Shown: positions 1 through 8,400 of the stretch, piece by piece
Layout: every line of letters begins with the position of its first letter
Position numbering within the stretch: position 1 is the stretch's first letter
DNA from: CAYYTU01 sp964474655
GTDB lineage: Bacteria > Chloroflexota > Anaerolineae > B4-G1
Length of the DNA stretch: 28,212 nucleotides
Reading direction: 5' to 3'
NCBI GenBank assembly: GCA_964474655.1
Contig: CAYYTU010000039.1
Location: 1 to 28,212, forward strand
Position numbers and translations under genes: made by a program
Notes under the pieces: model-generated
Database searches by the model: none
Told to the model about the DNA's origin: nothing
What the model saw: the letters and a program-made list of their open reading frames with translations, nothing else

Positions 1-14
1 GTGAATGCGCGAGA

Positions 15-43
15 TTGACTTTTGTCGCATCGTCGTGTAGAAT
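15..43 (+). promoter_or_regulatory. Promoter of the glycine riboswitch operon
   Basis: A -35 box TTGACT (15-20) and a -10 box TAGAAT (38-43) are separated by 17 nt. This places the start of transcription near base 50, just ahead of the first glycine aptamer. One mismatch in each hexamer from the sigma-70 consensus. Its position directly before a structured leader supports the call. Confidence 0.6.
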
Positions 44-70
44 AAAACAAATTACATCACCGCCTTGGAG

Positions 71-331
71 TGCAGGGGAGAGACCGCTCACACGCGGACA
101 CCGAAGGGGCAAGTCGGCGCGGGCACGGCTGGTCGCGCCGGTGAAACTCTCAGGTCACGGGACTCTGCACTTCGGCACTCTGGAAAGTCCTTTCACCTCT
201 TCACAAACAGCGGATGCGCTTAAGCCTGACCATGAGCTTCTTTCGGTCACCGCGTATACTTCAGACAGGGTTAGGACGCCGACGGGGCAACCCCGAACTT
301 TCGGGAGGCATCTCTCAGGTATTGGACAGAG
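71..331 (+). ncRNA. Tandem glycine riboswitch (gcvT RNA element)
   Basis: Two glycine aptamers in series are recognisable from their conserved blocks. Aptamer 1 (71-169) has GGAGAG (77-82), ACCGAAGGGGCAA (about 100-112), ACTCTCAGG (about 146-154) and GGGACTCTG. Its closing helix is TGCAG (71-75) with CTGCA (165-169). Aptamer 2 (178-331) has a P1 of CTCTG (178-182) with CAGAG (327-331). It has GCCGACGGGGCAA (278-290), with one A-to-C change from the usual core, then TCTCTCAGG (311-319) and GGACAGAG (324-331). Its P2 arm is long, about 85 nt closed by GTCCT/AGGAC. The RNA senses glycine and is followed by a terminator and then the aminotransferase-serA-DUF1015 operon. Family identity is firm; helix limits are by eye. 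Confidence 0.92.
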
Positions 332-368
332 ACGCACAGCCATAGGGCTTGTGCGTCTTTCGTTTTTT
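331..368 (+). terminator. Intrinsic terminator, riboswitch expression platform
   Basis: A stem from GACGCACAGCC (331-341) pairs with GGCTTGTGCGTC (346-357) around an ATAG loop, with one bulged T, and is followed by TTTCGTTTTTT. It starts at the last base of aptamer 2 P1 and ends about 50 nt before the aminotransferase start, the usual place for a riboswitch-controlled terminator. The stem could extend three pairs into the P1 3' strand (328-330 with 358-360). Confidence 0.85.
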
Positions 369-418
369 ATACGGTTTTGGCCCATCCACACAATTACATT
401 ACCATAGGAGGTATCACG

Positions 419-1486
419 ATGTACAGGAAACTTTTTACGCCAGGGCCCACTCACGTCCGGGAGGAGATCCTGGAAGCGCAAGCGGAACCTATGATTCATC
501 ACCGTGCGGCTGAATACTCCGAGTTGCAGGCCAAGGTCACGTCTCAGCTGCAGAAGATGCTCTACACCGAGCAACGGGTCTATCTCTATACCTCTTCCTC
601 CACCGGGATGATGGAGGGCTCGATCCGTCAGGCCTCGAACAAGAAGATCCTCAATACGGTCTGTGGAGCTTTCTCTGAGCGTTGGCACAATATCTGTAAG
701 GCCAACGGCGTCCCCTGCGAAACTGTGGGGGTAGACTGGGGCGAGGCGATCACGCCGGATATCGTGGACGAGGCGCTCGCCAGCGGCGAGTACGACGCGG
801 TAACCGTGGTGTTCAACGAGACGTCCACCGGCTTGTTAAACCCGGTCGATGAGATTGGTGCTCTTGTCCATGAAAAGTACCCGGACGTACTGGTACTCGT
901 CGATGCCGTCAGCGGGATGGCCGGGGCCAAGCTCGAGTTCGACGCCTGGGGCCTGGACGTGGCGCTGGCCGGCGTGCAGAAGTGCTTCGCGCTCCCGGCC
1001 GGCCTGACCATCTGCGCTGTGAGCGATCGCGCCCGTGAGCGTGCGTTGGAGGTGTCCGATAGCGGCTATTATTTCTCCTATGAGCAGATGGACAAGAAGT
1101 ACGAGAAACATCAGACGCGGGCCACACCGTGCATCAGCATCATCCAGGCGCTGAGCGCCCAGATGGATGACGCTATGGAGGAAGGACTGGAGAACCGCTG
1201 GGCGCGCCATCAGGAGATGGCGTCCTTCGTGCAGGACTGGGCGAGGGAATATTTTGGCCTCTTCTCCGATGAGGATTATCTCTCGCCGACCCTGACCAAC
1301 GTGGAGAACACGCGCGGCATCAGCGTCGCTGATCTCAACGCGGAGCTGGCCAAGCGCGGCGCGCAGATTTCCAACGGCTACGGCCCGCTGAAGGAGAAGT
1401 GTTTCCGCATCGCGCATATGGGTGATCTGACGAGGGACGATATGGAGTGGCTCCTGGCCCAGATTGAGGACATTCTGGATCTCTAA
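419..1486 (+). CDS. Class V aminotransferase (serine/phosphoserine or serine-glyoxylate type)
   Basis: PLP enzyme of aminotransferase class V, 355 residues. It opens with the family signature LFTPGPTHV (residues 5-13), followed by a TSSSTGMMEG phosphate-loop region (58-67), ETSTG (134-138), VDAVSG with the pyridine-contacting Asp162, and the Schiff-base lysine in GVQKCF (Lys188). The start ATG at 419 follows AGGAGGT with a spacing of about 7 nt. An upstream in-frame ATG at 377 has no such site and lies next to the terminator. The family includes serine-glyoxylate, alanine-glyoxylate and archaeal-type phosphoserine aminotransferases, which cannot be told apart by eye. Pairing with serA favours a role in serine synthesis or serine/hydroxypyruvate exchange. 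It is first in the operon behind the glycine riboswitch, so glycine probably controls it. Expected to be cytosolic. Confidence 0.88.
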   Translation: MYRKLFTPGPTHVREEILEAQAEPMIHHRAAEYSELQAKVTSQLQKMLYTEQRVYLYTSSSTGMMEGSIRQASNKKILNTVCGAFSERWHNICKANGVPCETVGVDWGEAITPDIVDEALASGEYDAVTVVFNETSTGLLNPVDEIGALVHEKYPDVLVLVDAVSGMAGAKLEFDAWGLDVALAGVQKCFALPAGLTICAVSDRARERALEVSDSGYYFSYEQMDKKYEKHQTRATPCISIIQALSAQMDDAMEEGLENRWARHQEMASFVQDWAREYFGLFSDEDYLSPTLTNVENTRGISVADLNAELAKRGAQISNGYGPLKEKCFRIAHMGDLTRDDMEWLLAQIEDILDL

Positions 1487-1564
1487 TCGCTAACCTTTTG
1501 GAGCGCGCCATAGGCGGCACAGGTGTGCGTGCTTCACCATTCTGATGACAAATGGAGGCAACAA

Positions 1565-2476
1565 ATGAAATTGATTGTCTGTGACCCGGTGGACCCCAAG
1601 GCCGTTTCGACGATGAAAGAGGCGGGGATTGACGTTGATGTCAAGGATGATATTGAGCTCGATGAGCTGGAGGAGATCATCGACCAGTACGAGGCGATGG
1701 TCGTCCGCAGCCGCACCAAGGTGCGCGAGCCGCTTATCGACAAGGCGACCAACCTGAAGGCCATTATCCGGGCCGGCGTCGGTCTGGATAGCATCGACGT
1801 GGACTACGCCGAGTCGAAGGACGTCGAGGTGCGCAATACGCCGGCTGCGTCCTCCAACGCCGTCGCCGAGCTGACGTTGGGCTACCTCTTCTGCTTGGCC
1901 CGTCCCATCATCCAGGCCACCAACTCGATGAAAGAGGGCAAGTGGGAGAAGAAGCAGCTCAAGGGCACCGAGTTGGCGGGCAAGACGTTAGGTGTCATTG
2001 GTTGTGGTCGCATCGGTAGTCTGGTTGCCGAAAAAGCGAATGCTCTGGGGATGGACGTACTTACCCACGATCCCTATGTTGAGGACTTTGCATCATACGT
2101 CTCGCCCGTGACATTGGATGAACTGCTTAGCGAATCCGATTACATCACCCTCCACGTTCCCCATCTCGAATCGACCCATTATCTCTTGGATGAAGAGGCC
2201 TTCGACAAGATGAAAGACGGCGCTAAGGTGATCAACTGTGGTCGCGGTGGTACGTTGGACGAGGACGCGCTGTACGACGCCATCAAGAGCGGCAAGGTGG
2301 CGGGCGCCGCGCTGGATGTCTACGAGAATGAGAAGGAAGAGCGCGGCCAGAAGCTGATGCAGCTGCCCGAGGTGATCGGATCGCCGCACATCGGCGCGGG
2401 CACGGTGGAAGCCAAGGCCGGCGTTGGTAAGGAGACGGCCGAGATCGCGATCGAAATCGCGAACCGGTTAGATTAA
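1565..2476 (+). CDS. serA: D-3-phosphoglycerate dehydrogenase-like 2-hydroxyacid dehydrogenase, short form
   Basis: NAD-dependent D-2-hydroxyacid dehydrogenase of 303 residues. The Rossmann motif GCGRIG is at 146-151, with the ribose-binding Asp in HDP at 169. The catalytic Arg is in NCGRGG (227), with Glu254 in DVYENE and His275 in SPHIGAGT. It ends after the catalytic core, so it lacks the C-terminal ACT domain that gives serine feedback inhibition in long SerA proteins. The start at 1565 follows GGAGG by 6 nt; an in-frame ATG at 1523 has no ribosome binding site. It oxidises 3-phosphoglycerate to phosphohydroxypyruvate if it is true SerA; hydroxypyruvate or another 2-hydroxyacid is possible. 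Its place between a class V aminotransferase and DUF1015 supports serine metabolism. Control is probably through the upstream glycine riboswitch. Confidence 0.85.
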   Translation: MKLIVCDPVDPKAVSTMKEAGIDVDVKDDIELDELEEIIDQYEAMVVRSRTKVREPLIDKATNLKAIIRAGVGLDSIDVDYAESKDVEVRNTPAASSNAVAELTLGYLFCLARPIIQATNSMKEGKWEKKQLKGTELAGKTLGVIGCGRIGSLVAEKANALGMDVLTHDPYVEDFASYVSPVTLDELLSESDYITLHVPHLESTHYLLDEEAFDKMKDGAKVINCGRGGTLDEDALYDAIKSGKVAGAALDVYENEKEERGQKLMQLPEVIGSPHIGAGTVEAKAGVGKETAEIAIEIANRLD

Positions 2477-2479
2477 GCC

Positions 2480-2517
2480 ACGCTGCAAGGAGGCCAATTT
2501 GCGGCCCCTTGCAGCGT
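2480..2517 (+). other. Intercistronic stem-loop between serA and DUF1015
   Basis: An 11-bp perfect stem (2480-2490 with 2507-2517, arm ACGCTGCAAGG) continues into GGCC/GGCC (2492-2495 with 2503-2506) around a 7-nt loop. No T tract follows, so it is unlikely to be a strong intrinsic terminator. It could stabilise or process the polycistronic mRNA. It ends 8 nt before the DUF1015 ribosome binding site. Confidence 0.65.
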
Positions 2518-2535
2518 AGATTCAAGGAGACTGTT

Positions 2536-3852
2536 ATGGCAGTGATCAAACCTTTCCGAGGTACCCGTTATAGCCCCGAGAAGGTCGACGATCTATCGTC
2601 GGTCATCAGTCAGCCCTATGACCGCGTGCGACACGGGCTTCAGGATAAGTATTATGACCTAAGTCCCTACAACGTCGTACGCATCATCCGCGGCAAAGAG
2701 AAGCCGGGCGACGACGAGGAGCAGAACGTCTACACCCGGGCGCGAGAGTATTACGAATCGTGGTTGGACGAGAATGTGCTGATGCGCGAGGACACGCCCG
2801 CGCTCTACGTCCTGCGGCAGAACTTCACGCTGTCCGACGGCACCGAGAAGTCACGCCAGGGGCTCGTGGCGGCGTTTGAGCTGAGCCCGTTCGACGAGGG
2901 TATCGTGTTGCCGCACGAGCGCACGCACTCCGGCCCCAAGGTCGACCGCCTCAACCTGATGCGCGCCACCGAGGTCAACTTCGGTCACATTTTTATGCTC
3001 TATCCTGGGGATCGCATCAACGAGATCCTGGATCAGGCGCTTGAGAAGGCCGAGGGCTTCGAGGTACGCGAGATGTTCGAGAAGGACGTGGCGCAGCAGT
3101 TCTATCCCGTCATGGATCAGGACGTCATTCAGGCCATCGTCGAGGAGATGGCACCCAAGCGGAATCTGATCATCGCCGACGGTCATCACCGCTACGAGAC
3201 GGCCATCAATTACCGCGACGAGATGCGGGAGAAACACCCGGACGCCCCGCCGAACGCCGGGTTCAACTACCGGATGGTGACGATGGTCAGTATGGACGAT
3301 CCGGGCCTGGTGATCTTGCCCACGCATCGGCTCATCCACTCCTATGGGCGCAAGTCCGCCGAGGAGATTATGGAGGGCGCGGAGGCGTACTTCAACGTGA
3401 TGTCGGTGGACGACCGCGAGGCGCTGGAGGCGGCGCTGGACGAGGCCACACCGGAGCATCCGCGCTTCGGCTTCTACGATGGCTCCTACAACGTGCTGGA
3501 GCTCCAGAGCCCCGAGGTGATGGCGCGGGTCCTGCCGGATCGCGACCAGGCCTGGCGCATGCTCGACGTCAGCGTGCTGCACGAGCTGATGATTGAGCGC
3601 GTGATGGAGATCAGCGCCGAGGCGGTGGAGCGCAAGGAGAACATCGAGTACCTGCGTGACCCGCAGATGGGCTACGACGCGGTGGACGAGGGCGAGGCGG
3701 AGTTCCTCTTCGTGATGAATCCCACGCGGATGGAGCAAGTTCGCGCCTGCACCGCCGCCGGCGAGAAGATGCCTCAGAAGTCGACCGACTTCTATCCCAA
3801 GGTGATCAGCGGGCTCGTTATGTGCCCCATCGGCGTCGACGAGCGGCTGTAA
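2536..3852 (+). CDS. DUF1015 family protein
   Basis: A 438-residue protein with hallmarks of the DUF1015 family: an N-terminal IKPFRGTRYSPEKV block (4-17), SQPYD (25-29), a central LPHERTHSGPK region (125-135) and the conserved ADGHHRYETA motif (214-223). It has no signal peptide or membrane segment and should be cytosolic. AAGGAG ends 5 nt before the ATG at 2536; an upstream in-frame start at 2509 falls in the preceding stem-loop. It is the third gene of the aminotransferase-serA operon, separated from serA by a 59-nt gap holding a hairpin. I do not know a secure biochemical function for the family; operon position suggests a step around serine, phosphoserine or hydroxypyruvate. The family call is strong, the role open. 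Confidence 0.85.
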   Translation: MAVIKPFRGTRYSPEKVDDLSSVISQPYDRVRHGLQDKYYDLSPYNVVRIIRGKEKPGDDEEQNVYTRAREYYESWLDENVLMREDTPALYVLRQNFTLSDGTEKSRQGLVAAFELSPFDEGIVLPHERTHSGPKVDRLNLMRATEVNFGHIFMLYPGDRINEILDQALEKAEGFEVREMFEKDVAQQFYPVMDQDVIQAIVEEMAPKRNLIIADGHHRYETAINYRDEMREKHPDAPPNAGFNYRMVTMVSMDDPGLVILPTHRLIHSYGRKSAEEIMEGAEAYFNVMSVDDREALEAALDEATPEHPRFGFYDGSYNVLELQSPEVMARVLPDRDQAWRMLDVSVLHELMIERVMEISAEAVERKENIEYLRDPQMGYDAVDEGEAEFLFVMNPTRMEQVRACTAAGEKMPQKSTDFYPKVISGLVMCPIGVDERL

Positions 3853-3877
3853 CCCGCAATCGCGAATAGAAAAACGC

Positions 3878-3909
3878 CCCCGACTAACGATCGTTAGTCG
3901 GGGTTTTTT
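3878..3909 (+). terminator. Palindromic, probably bidirectional terminator
   Basis: A perfect 26-bp palindrome (3878-3903, half-site CCCCGACTAACGA) is preceded by AAAAA and followed by TTTTTT. It can fold on either strand with a U tract. It sits between the DUF1015 gene and the oppositely oriented small gene ending at 3923, so it can end transcription from both sides. Confidence 0.9.
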
Positions 3910-3922
3910 GCTGTGTGAGGTG

Positions 3923-4339
3923 CTAACCGTCCTTCATCAGTTTGGCGTAGGCCCCGCGCCAGGTGGTCGACTTGCGCGTCAGCCGTTTGACCGTAATGTC
4001 GGCGAAGTGGGGCAGCAGCTGCGCCAGGACGCCCGGCAGGTCGTCCCAGCGCTCCTCGTAAAGGATCCCACTCAGCCGGTCCGCCATCGGGTCTAGCCAG
4101 GTCCACTTTCGACTGAACCGCTCGGCCTTCATCCAGTAGTCACGCTTCTCCCAGGCCGTCACCGTGCGATCTACGGTGTCGGCCATACCCTGCAAGCAGA
4201 GCACGATCAGGGCGACCTGATCTTTCGCCTCGTCGTCGATGCTCTGCTTCTGGCTCAAGCGGCGTAGCATCTCGGCCACAGTGCGCCGGTAGTAGTGGCG
4301 GGTCTTGCCTGGGCTTTGGGTGTGAATGATTCTCGCCAT
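3923..4339 (-). CDS. Conserved-looking hypothetical protein, 138 residues
   Basis: I do not recognise a family. The product is basic at its N terminus (RIIHTQSPGKTRHYYRR) and appears mostly helical, with a long predicted helix around DDEAKDQVALIVLCLQGM (35-52) and Trp/Arg-rich stretches (TAWEKRDYW, SRKWTWLDP). It has no signal peptide, membrane segment or metal-binding cluster. It starts 9 nt after the stop of the upstream 2-hydroxyacid dehydrogenase, so the two are almost certainly co-transcribed. The ribosome binding site is weak, which suggests translational coupling. It reads as a real gene because it fills the space between that dehydrogenase and the shared terminator without a frame break. 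Function unknown. Confidence 0.65.
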   Translation of the reverse strand: MARIIHTQSPGKTRHYYRRTVAEMLRRLSQKQSIDDEAKDQVALIVLCLQGMADTVDRTVTAWEKRDYWMKAERFSRKWTWLDPMADRLSGILYEERWDDLPGVLAQLLPHFADITVKRLTRKSTTWRGAYAKLMKDG

Positions 4340-4348
4340 TGATCACGC

Positions 4349-5341
4349 TCACTCGTAGGCGGCCGGATTGGCGCAGTAAGGCAGCGGCTCGCCACGCAGA
4401 CCCGCCAGCAGATTATCCGCCGCCATCATCGCCATCTGTTCCCGCGCCGTGACGGTGGCGCTCCCGATGTGCGGCACGACGATGCAGTTGTCCAGCGCCA
4501 GCAGCGGATGATCGCCCGGGAGCGGCTCGGGGTCGGTCACGTCCAGCGCCGCCGCGGCGATTTGGTCCTCCTGCAGCGCCTCTAGCAACGCGTCGGTGTC
4601 GACGACCGGACCGCGGGCGGCGTTGACCAAGATGGCGCTCGATTTCATCCGCCGAAGCGCTTCGCCGTCGATCAGGTGGTGCGTCTCCGACGTGAGCGGC
4701 GTGTGGATGCTGACGAAGTCGGACGTTTCCAGCAGCTGCTCCAGCGACGCGTACTCCAGCCCAAGACAAGCCTCCAGATTCTTATCGCGCTTGGGGTCGT
4801 GGTACAGCACGCGCATCTGGAACCCGCGCCCACGGCGAGCCACCGCCGTCCCGATGCGGCCCAGCCCGATGATGCCCAACGTCGCGCCCCAGATGTCGGC
4901 ACCCAGCAGGCCGAGCGGTTCCCACGTCTTCCATTGATCCGCCTTGACTTTCTCGATGGCCTCGGGGATGCGCCGCGCGGCGGTCATCAACAGCGTGAAG
5001 GTCAGGTCAGCCGTGGCGTCGGTCAGCACGCCGGGCGTATGTCCCACGGGGATGCCGCGCGCCGTGGCGGCCTCCAGATCGATGTTATCCACGCCGACGG
5101 CGTATTGGCTGATGACCCGCAGATCCTCGCTGGCGTCCATCACCTCCGCGTCGACGGCATCGCTCAACAGGCAGAGCAAGCCGTCGCAGTCGGCTACCTC
5201 GCGCAGGATGACGTCCTTGGATGGCGGGAGCGTCTCGTCCCAGACGTGGGTGTTGCATGCCTCGTCCACCATCTGTAGGCCCGCCTCTGGAATGCGTCGC
5301 GTCACGTAAACGGTCGGTTGCTCGTCTAATGTCTCGTTCAT
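4349..5341 (-). CDS. Glyoxylate/hydroxypyruvate reductase-like D-2-hydroxyacid dehydrogenase
   Basis: 330 residues. The NAD(P)-binding motif is GLGRIG at 159-164, the catalytic Arg is in NAARGPVVD (243), Glu272 is in DPEPLP and His291 is in VPHIGSAT. The start region VYVTRRIPEAGL and the DPEPLPGDHPL motif resemble the GyaR/GhrB group, which reduces glyoxylate to glycolate or hydroxypyruvate to glycerate. Distinct from the SerA-like protein at 1565, which carries NEKEE in place of this motif. The ATG at 5341 follows GGAGGG by about 6 nt. A hairpin terminator lies between it and the upstream SHMT-GcvT fusion, so it may be only partly co-transcribed with that gene. Context suggests it removes or recycles glyoxylate/hydroxypyruvate made by serine-glycine transamination. 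Substrate is inferred. Confidence 0.82.
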   Translation of the reverse strand: MNETLDEQPTVYVTRRIPEAGLQMVDEACNTHVWDETLPPSKDVILREVADCDGLLCLLSDAVDAEVMDASEDLRVISQYAVGVDNIDLEAATARGIPVGHTPGVLTDATADLTFTLLMTAARRIPEAIEKVKADQWKTWEPLGLLGADIWGATLGIIGLGRIGTAVARRGRGFQMRVLYHDPKRDKNLEACLGLEYASLEQLLETSDFVSIHTPLTSETHHLIDGEALRRMKSSAILVNAARGPVVDTDALLEALQEDQIAAAALDVTDPEPLPGDHPLLALDNCIVVPHIGSATVTAREQMAMMAADNLLAGLRGEPLPYCANPAAYE

Positions 5342-5363
5342 ACCTATCCCTCCGGTACCAAAA

Positions 5364-5403
5364 GCCGAGATTGCAAGCGTTCCATTCGACTCGCAATCTC
5401 GGC
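5364..5403 (-). terminator. Hairpin after the first SHMT-GcvT gene
   Basis: An 11-bp perfect stem (GCCGAGATTGC at 5364-5374 with its complement at 5393-5403) encloses an 18-nt loop. Read on the minus strand it is followed by TTTTGG. It lies 27 nt past the SHMT-GcvT stop and just before the ribosome binding site of the next gene, so it could be a partial terminator or attenuator. The U tract is short. Confidence 0.55.
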
Positions 5404-5429
5404 TATGTTCGTTCTGCGAACGCAGTATG

Positions 5430-8400
5430 TTAGTCGGCTTCCGCCATCCAGGCCGGTTTCGGCTCTTCTGGCTCCGGGAAGCGGGTCAGCACGGTGGCGT
5501 TGATGGGCAGCGCCACGCGCCCGCGCCGCATCAGCGCCTCTTCCAGGCTCTTACCGCGCAGCGGGAAGATGTTGATCGGCGTTTCGGCGACGTTGTACCG
5601 CTTCTCGACGATGGCGAGGCCGACCAGGTTGCCCTCGACGTCGATGGAGCAGCTGGTCACCTCTCCGATGTGGCGGCCCTTCCGGTTGACCACCGGGTCG
5701 CCCATATGCGGTCGGCGCACGCCTTTGTCATCGACGCGGAAGCGGATGACCTCGCGCTCGCGGCTGTCCTCCTGGGCCAGCAGCGCGTCGCGCCCGACGA
5801 AGAACGGCTTGTGGTACTTGACGTAGCCGGGGAAGCCGGCCTCAATGGGCGTGATGTCGAACGGCCCGGCCAGCTCGTGACCGTACAGCGGCAGTCCGGC
5901 CTCGATGCGCGTCGAGTCGCGGCAGGCCAGCCCAGCTGGCTTGACGCCGAACGGCTCGCCGGCCTCCAGGATCGCCCACCAAAGATCCTTAAGGTCGTCA
6001 GGGGAGACGAGAATCTCGTAGCCCCATTCCTCGCCGGTGTACCCGGTGCGTGCGATGACCAGCGGGATGCCGGCCAGCTCACACTCGATCACGTGGGTGC
6101 GGCTCACCCGGGCCAGGTCCGCCTTGAGCTCGGGATCGTCGGTCAGCGCCTGGAGCGTCTCCAGCGACGCGGGTCCCTGTAGAGCGATGTCGCGCTTTTG
6201 GCGCTCGCCCGCGGCGGGATCCTTCAGGTTGCGCAGGGTGGCTTTGGCCTCCACGTCCACCCAGGGGCGCTCCTCGTCGATCAGTACCTCACCCTCGTTG
6301 ACCGCGTTGAGCCAATCCCAGTCCTTGTCCTCGTTGGAGGCGTTGATGACCATGTAGTAGTGATCGTGGCTGATGCGGTAGATGATCCCGTCGTCGATCA
6401 CGCTGCCGTCGGGTTCGAGGAAGTAGCCGTACATCGACTGCCCGTCCTCGATCCAGGCCGCGTAGTTGGAGAAGACCGTGTCCAGGAAGGTCGTGGCGTG
6501 AGGCCCGGTGACCTCGAAGACGCCCATATGCGCCACGTCGAACAGGCCCGCCGCCTCCCGCACGGCCTGATGCTCCTCGCTGACCGAGCTGTACCAGACC
6601 GGCATCTCCCATCCGGCGAAGGGGACCATCTTGGCGCCCATCTCCTTGTGAACCTCGAACAGGGGCGTGCGCTTGAGCGGTTGATCCGGCTCCTCCCACG
6701 TCCAGGTCTCTTTTTCAACCTCCGGCGCCAACGATTCTAGCGTGGACTGCCCCACGAAGTAGAGCTTGTCCAGGTCGAAGCGTTCCGGGTGCGCCTCGAA
6801 CAGCTCGGCGGCCGGCGTGCCCGGCTCGGCGGTTGCCTCATCCCGCTCGGTCACGGCGTCCAGCTCCTCTACGATCACGGGACCCTGCACCTTGCGGAAG
6901 AGGTCCTCCTCGTCGAACAGCGTGTAGCCGTCGCCCAGGCCGCGCAGCCAGGACTTGATCGTCTCGGCGTTCTCCGGCGTGGGGGTGATCAGGAAGCGGT
7001 CGCGGTCGACGTCGTCCTTCTCCTGGCGCTCCACCACGACTTCGTCCATCAGCTCGCCGTGGCGGTCCAGCATGTAAGTGGTGATGGCGTCGCCCGGCTC
7101 CATCGTGAGCACGTTGGAGGTGACCACTTCGTTGACGTGTTGACGCGCCCGCCAGCCGACGACACTGAGCGTGATCGCCTTGGGCTCGGGGTCTTCGGCC
7201 AGGAAGGTGTAGTGGGGATAGCCGCTTTCGTCATACGCGAAGTCGATCCCGGCTTTCTCGGCCAGGTCGGCTACGCCGTGGCGCACCTCTTCCAGCACCT
7301 CCAGGTCGATCTTGCCGCGCGGCAGGGTGCCGATCAGGCCGTTATAGGCGAAGGGATCGATGTTGGTCAGCAGGCGGTGGAGCAGACCGGCGATGGTGTC
7401 CATATCCTCCTCGTCCAGCCCGCGCTGAGTGAGCCAGGGGGTGCCCAGGCGAATGCCGGTCGCCAGCGGCGTTTCCTCGTCGCCGGGGATGGTGTTCTTG
7501 TTGGCCACGAGGCCGGCCAGGTCCATAATGCGGACCGCCGGCTCGCCCCAGACCGGGTACTCCAGGTCGGTGGGGGCGGCGGGATCGGTGGGGATCGACT
7601 TCAGGTCGATCAGCAGCAGGTGCGTGTTCGTGCCGCCGTAGGCCAGGCCGAGTCCGCGATCGGTCAGCCCTTTGGCCAGGGCCTGGGCGTTGTCGACGAT
7701 CTGCTGCTGCAGCTGCTTGAACTTCTCCGTCTGAGCCAGCTCGAAGGCCACGGCCATACCCGCGAACTTGTTGACGTGCGGGCCGCCCTGCTCACCGGGG
7801 AAGATGGCCATGTCGATCTCCTCGGCCAACTCCTCGTTGGTGGTCATAATCACGGCCCCGCGCGGCCCGCAGAGTGTCTTGTGCGTGGTGAAGGTGGTCA
7901 CGTCGGCAGTGCCAACCGGGTTGGGGTAGACGCCAGTCGCCGCCATACCGGCCACGTGAGCGATGTCGGCCATCAGGTACGCGTCGACCTCGTCGGCGAT
8001 GGCGCGGAACTTCTCCCAATCCGGCGCCCAGGGGTAGGACGTGTACCCGGCGACGATCACTTTCGGGCGGTGCTCCAGCGCCATATCCCGGATCTGGTCG
8101 TAGTCCAGCTGTTCGGTCTGCGGATCGACGGCGTAGGAGACGACGCAGTAGCGCTGGCCGGAGATGTTGAACTCCGAGCCGTGGGAGAGGTGACCGCCCT
8201 GGTAAAGGTCAAGCCCCATCAACGTGTCGCCGGGATCCAGCAGCGTCCAATAGACGGCCAGGTTAGCCGCCGTGCCGGAAAGCGGCTGCACGTTGACGTG
8301 AATGTGCTCCGGCTTGAGCGCGTCGTGGGCGAAGGCCTGAGCGCAGCGGCGCTGGGCCAGGCACTCGACGAAGTGGACGTAATCGACACCCTTGTAGAAC

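Noticed and set aside
15..407. Open frame covering the leader region
   Set aside because: It runs through the glycine riboswitch and terminator, whose RNA structure explains the sequence.
2851..3738. 295-codon open frame on the minus strand opposite DUF1015
   Set aside because: Antisense shadow of a conserved-family gene; His/Leu/Val-rich composition typical of such shadows.
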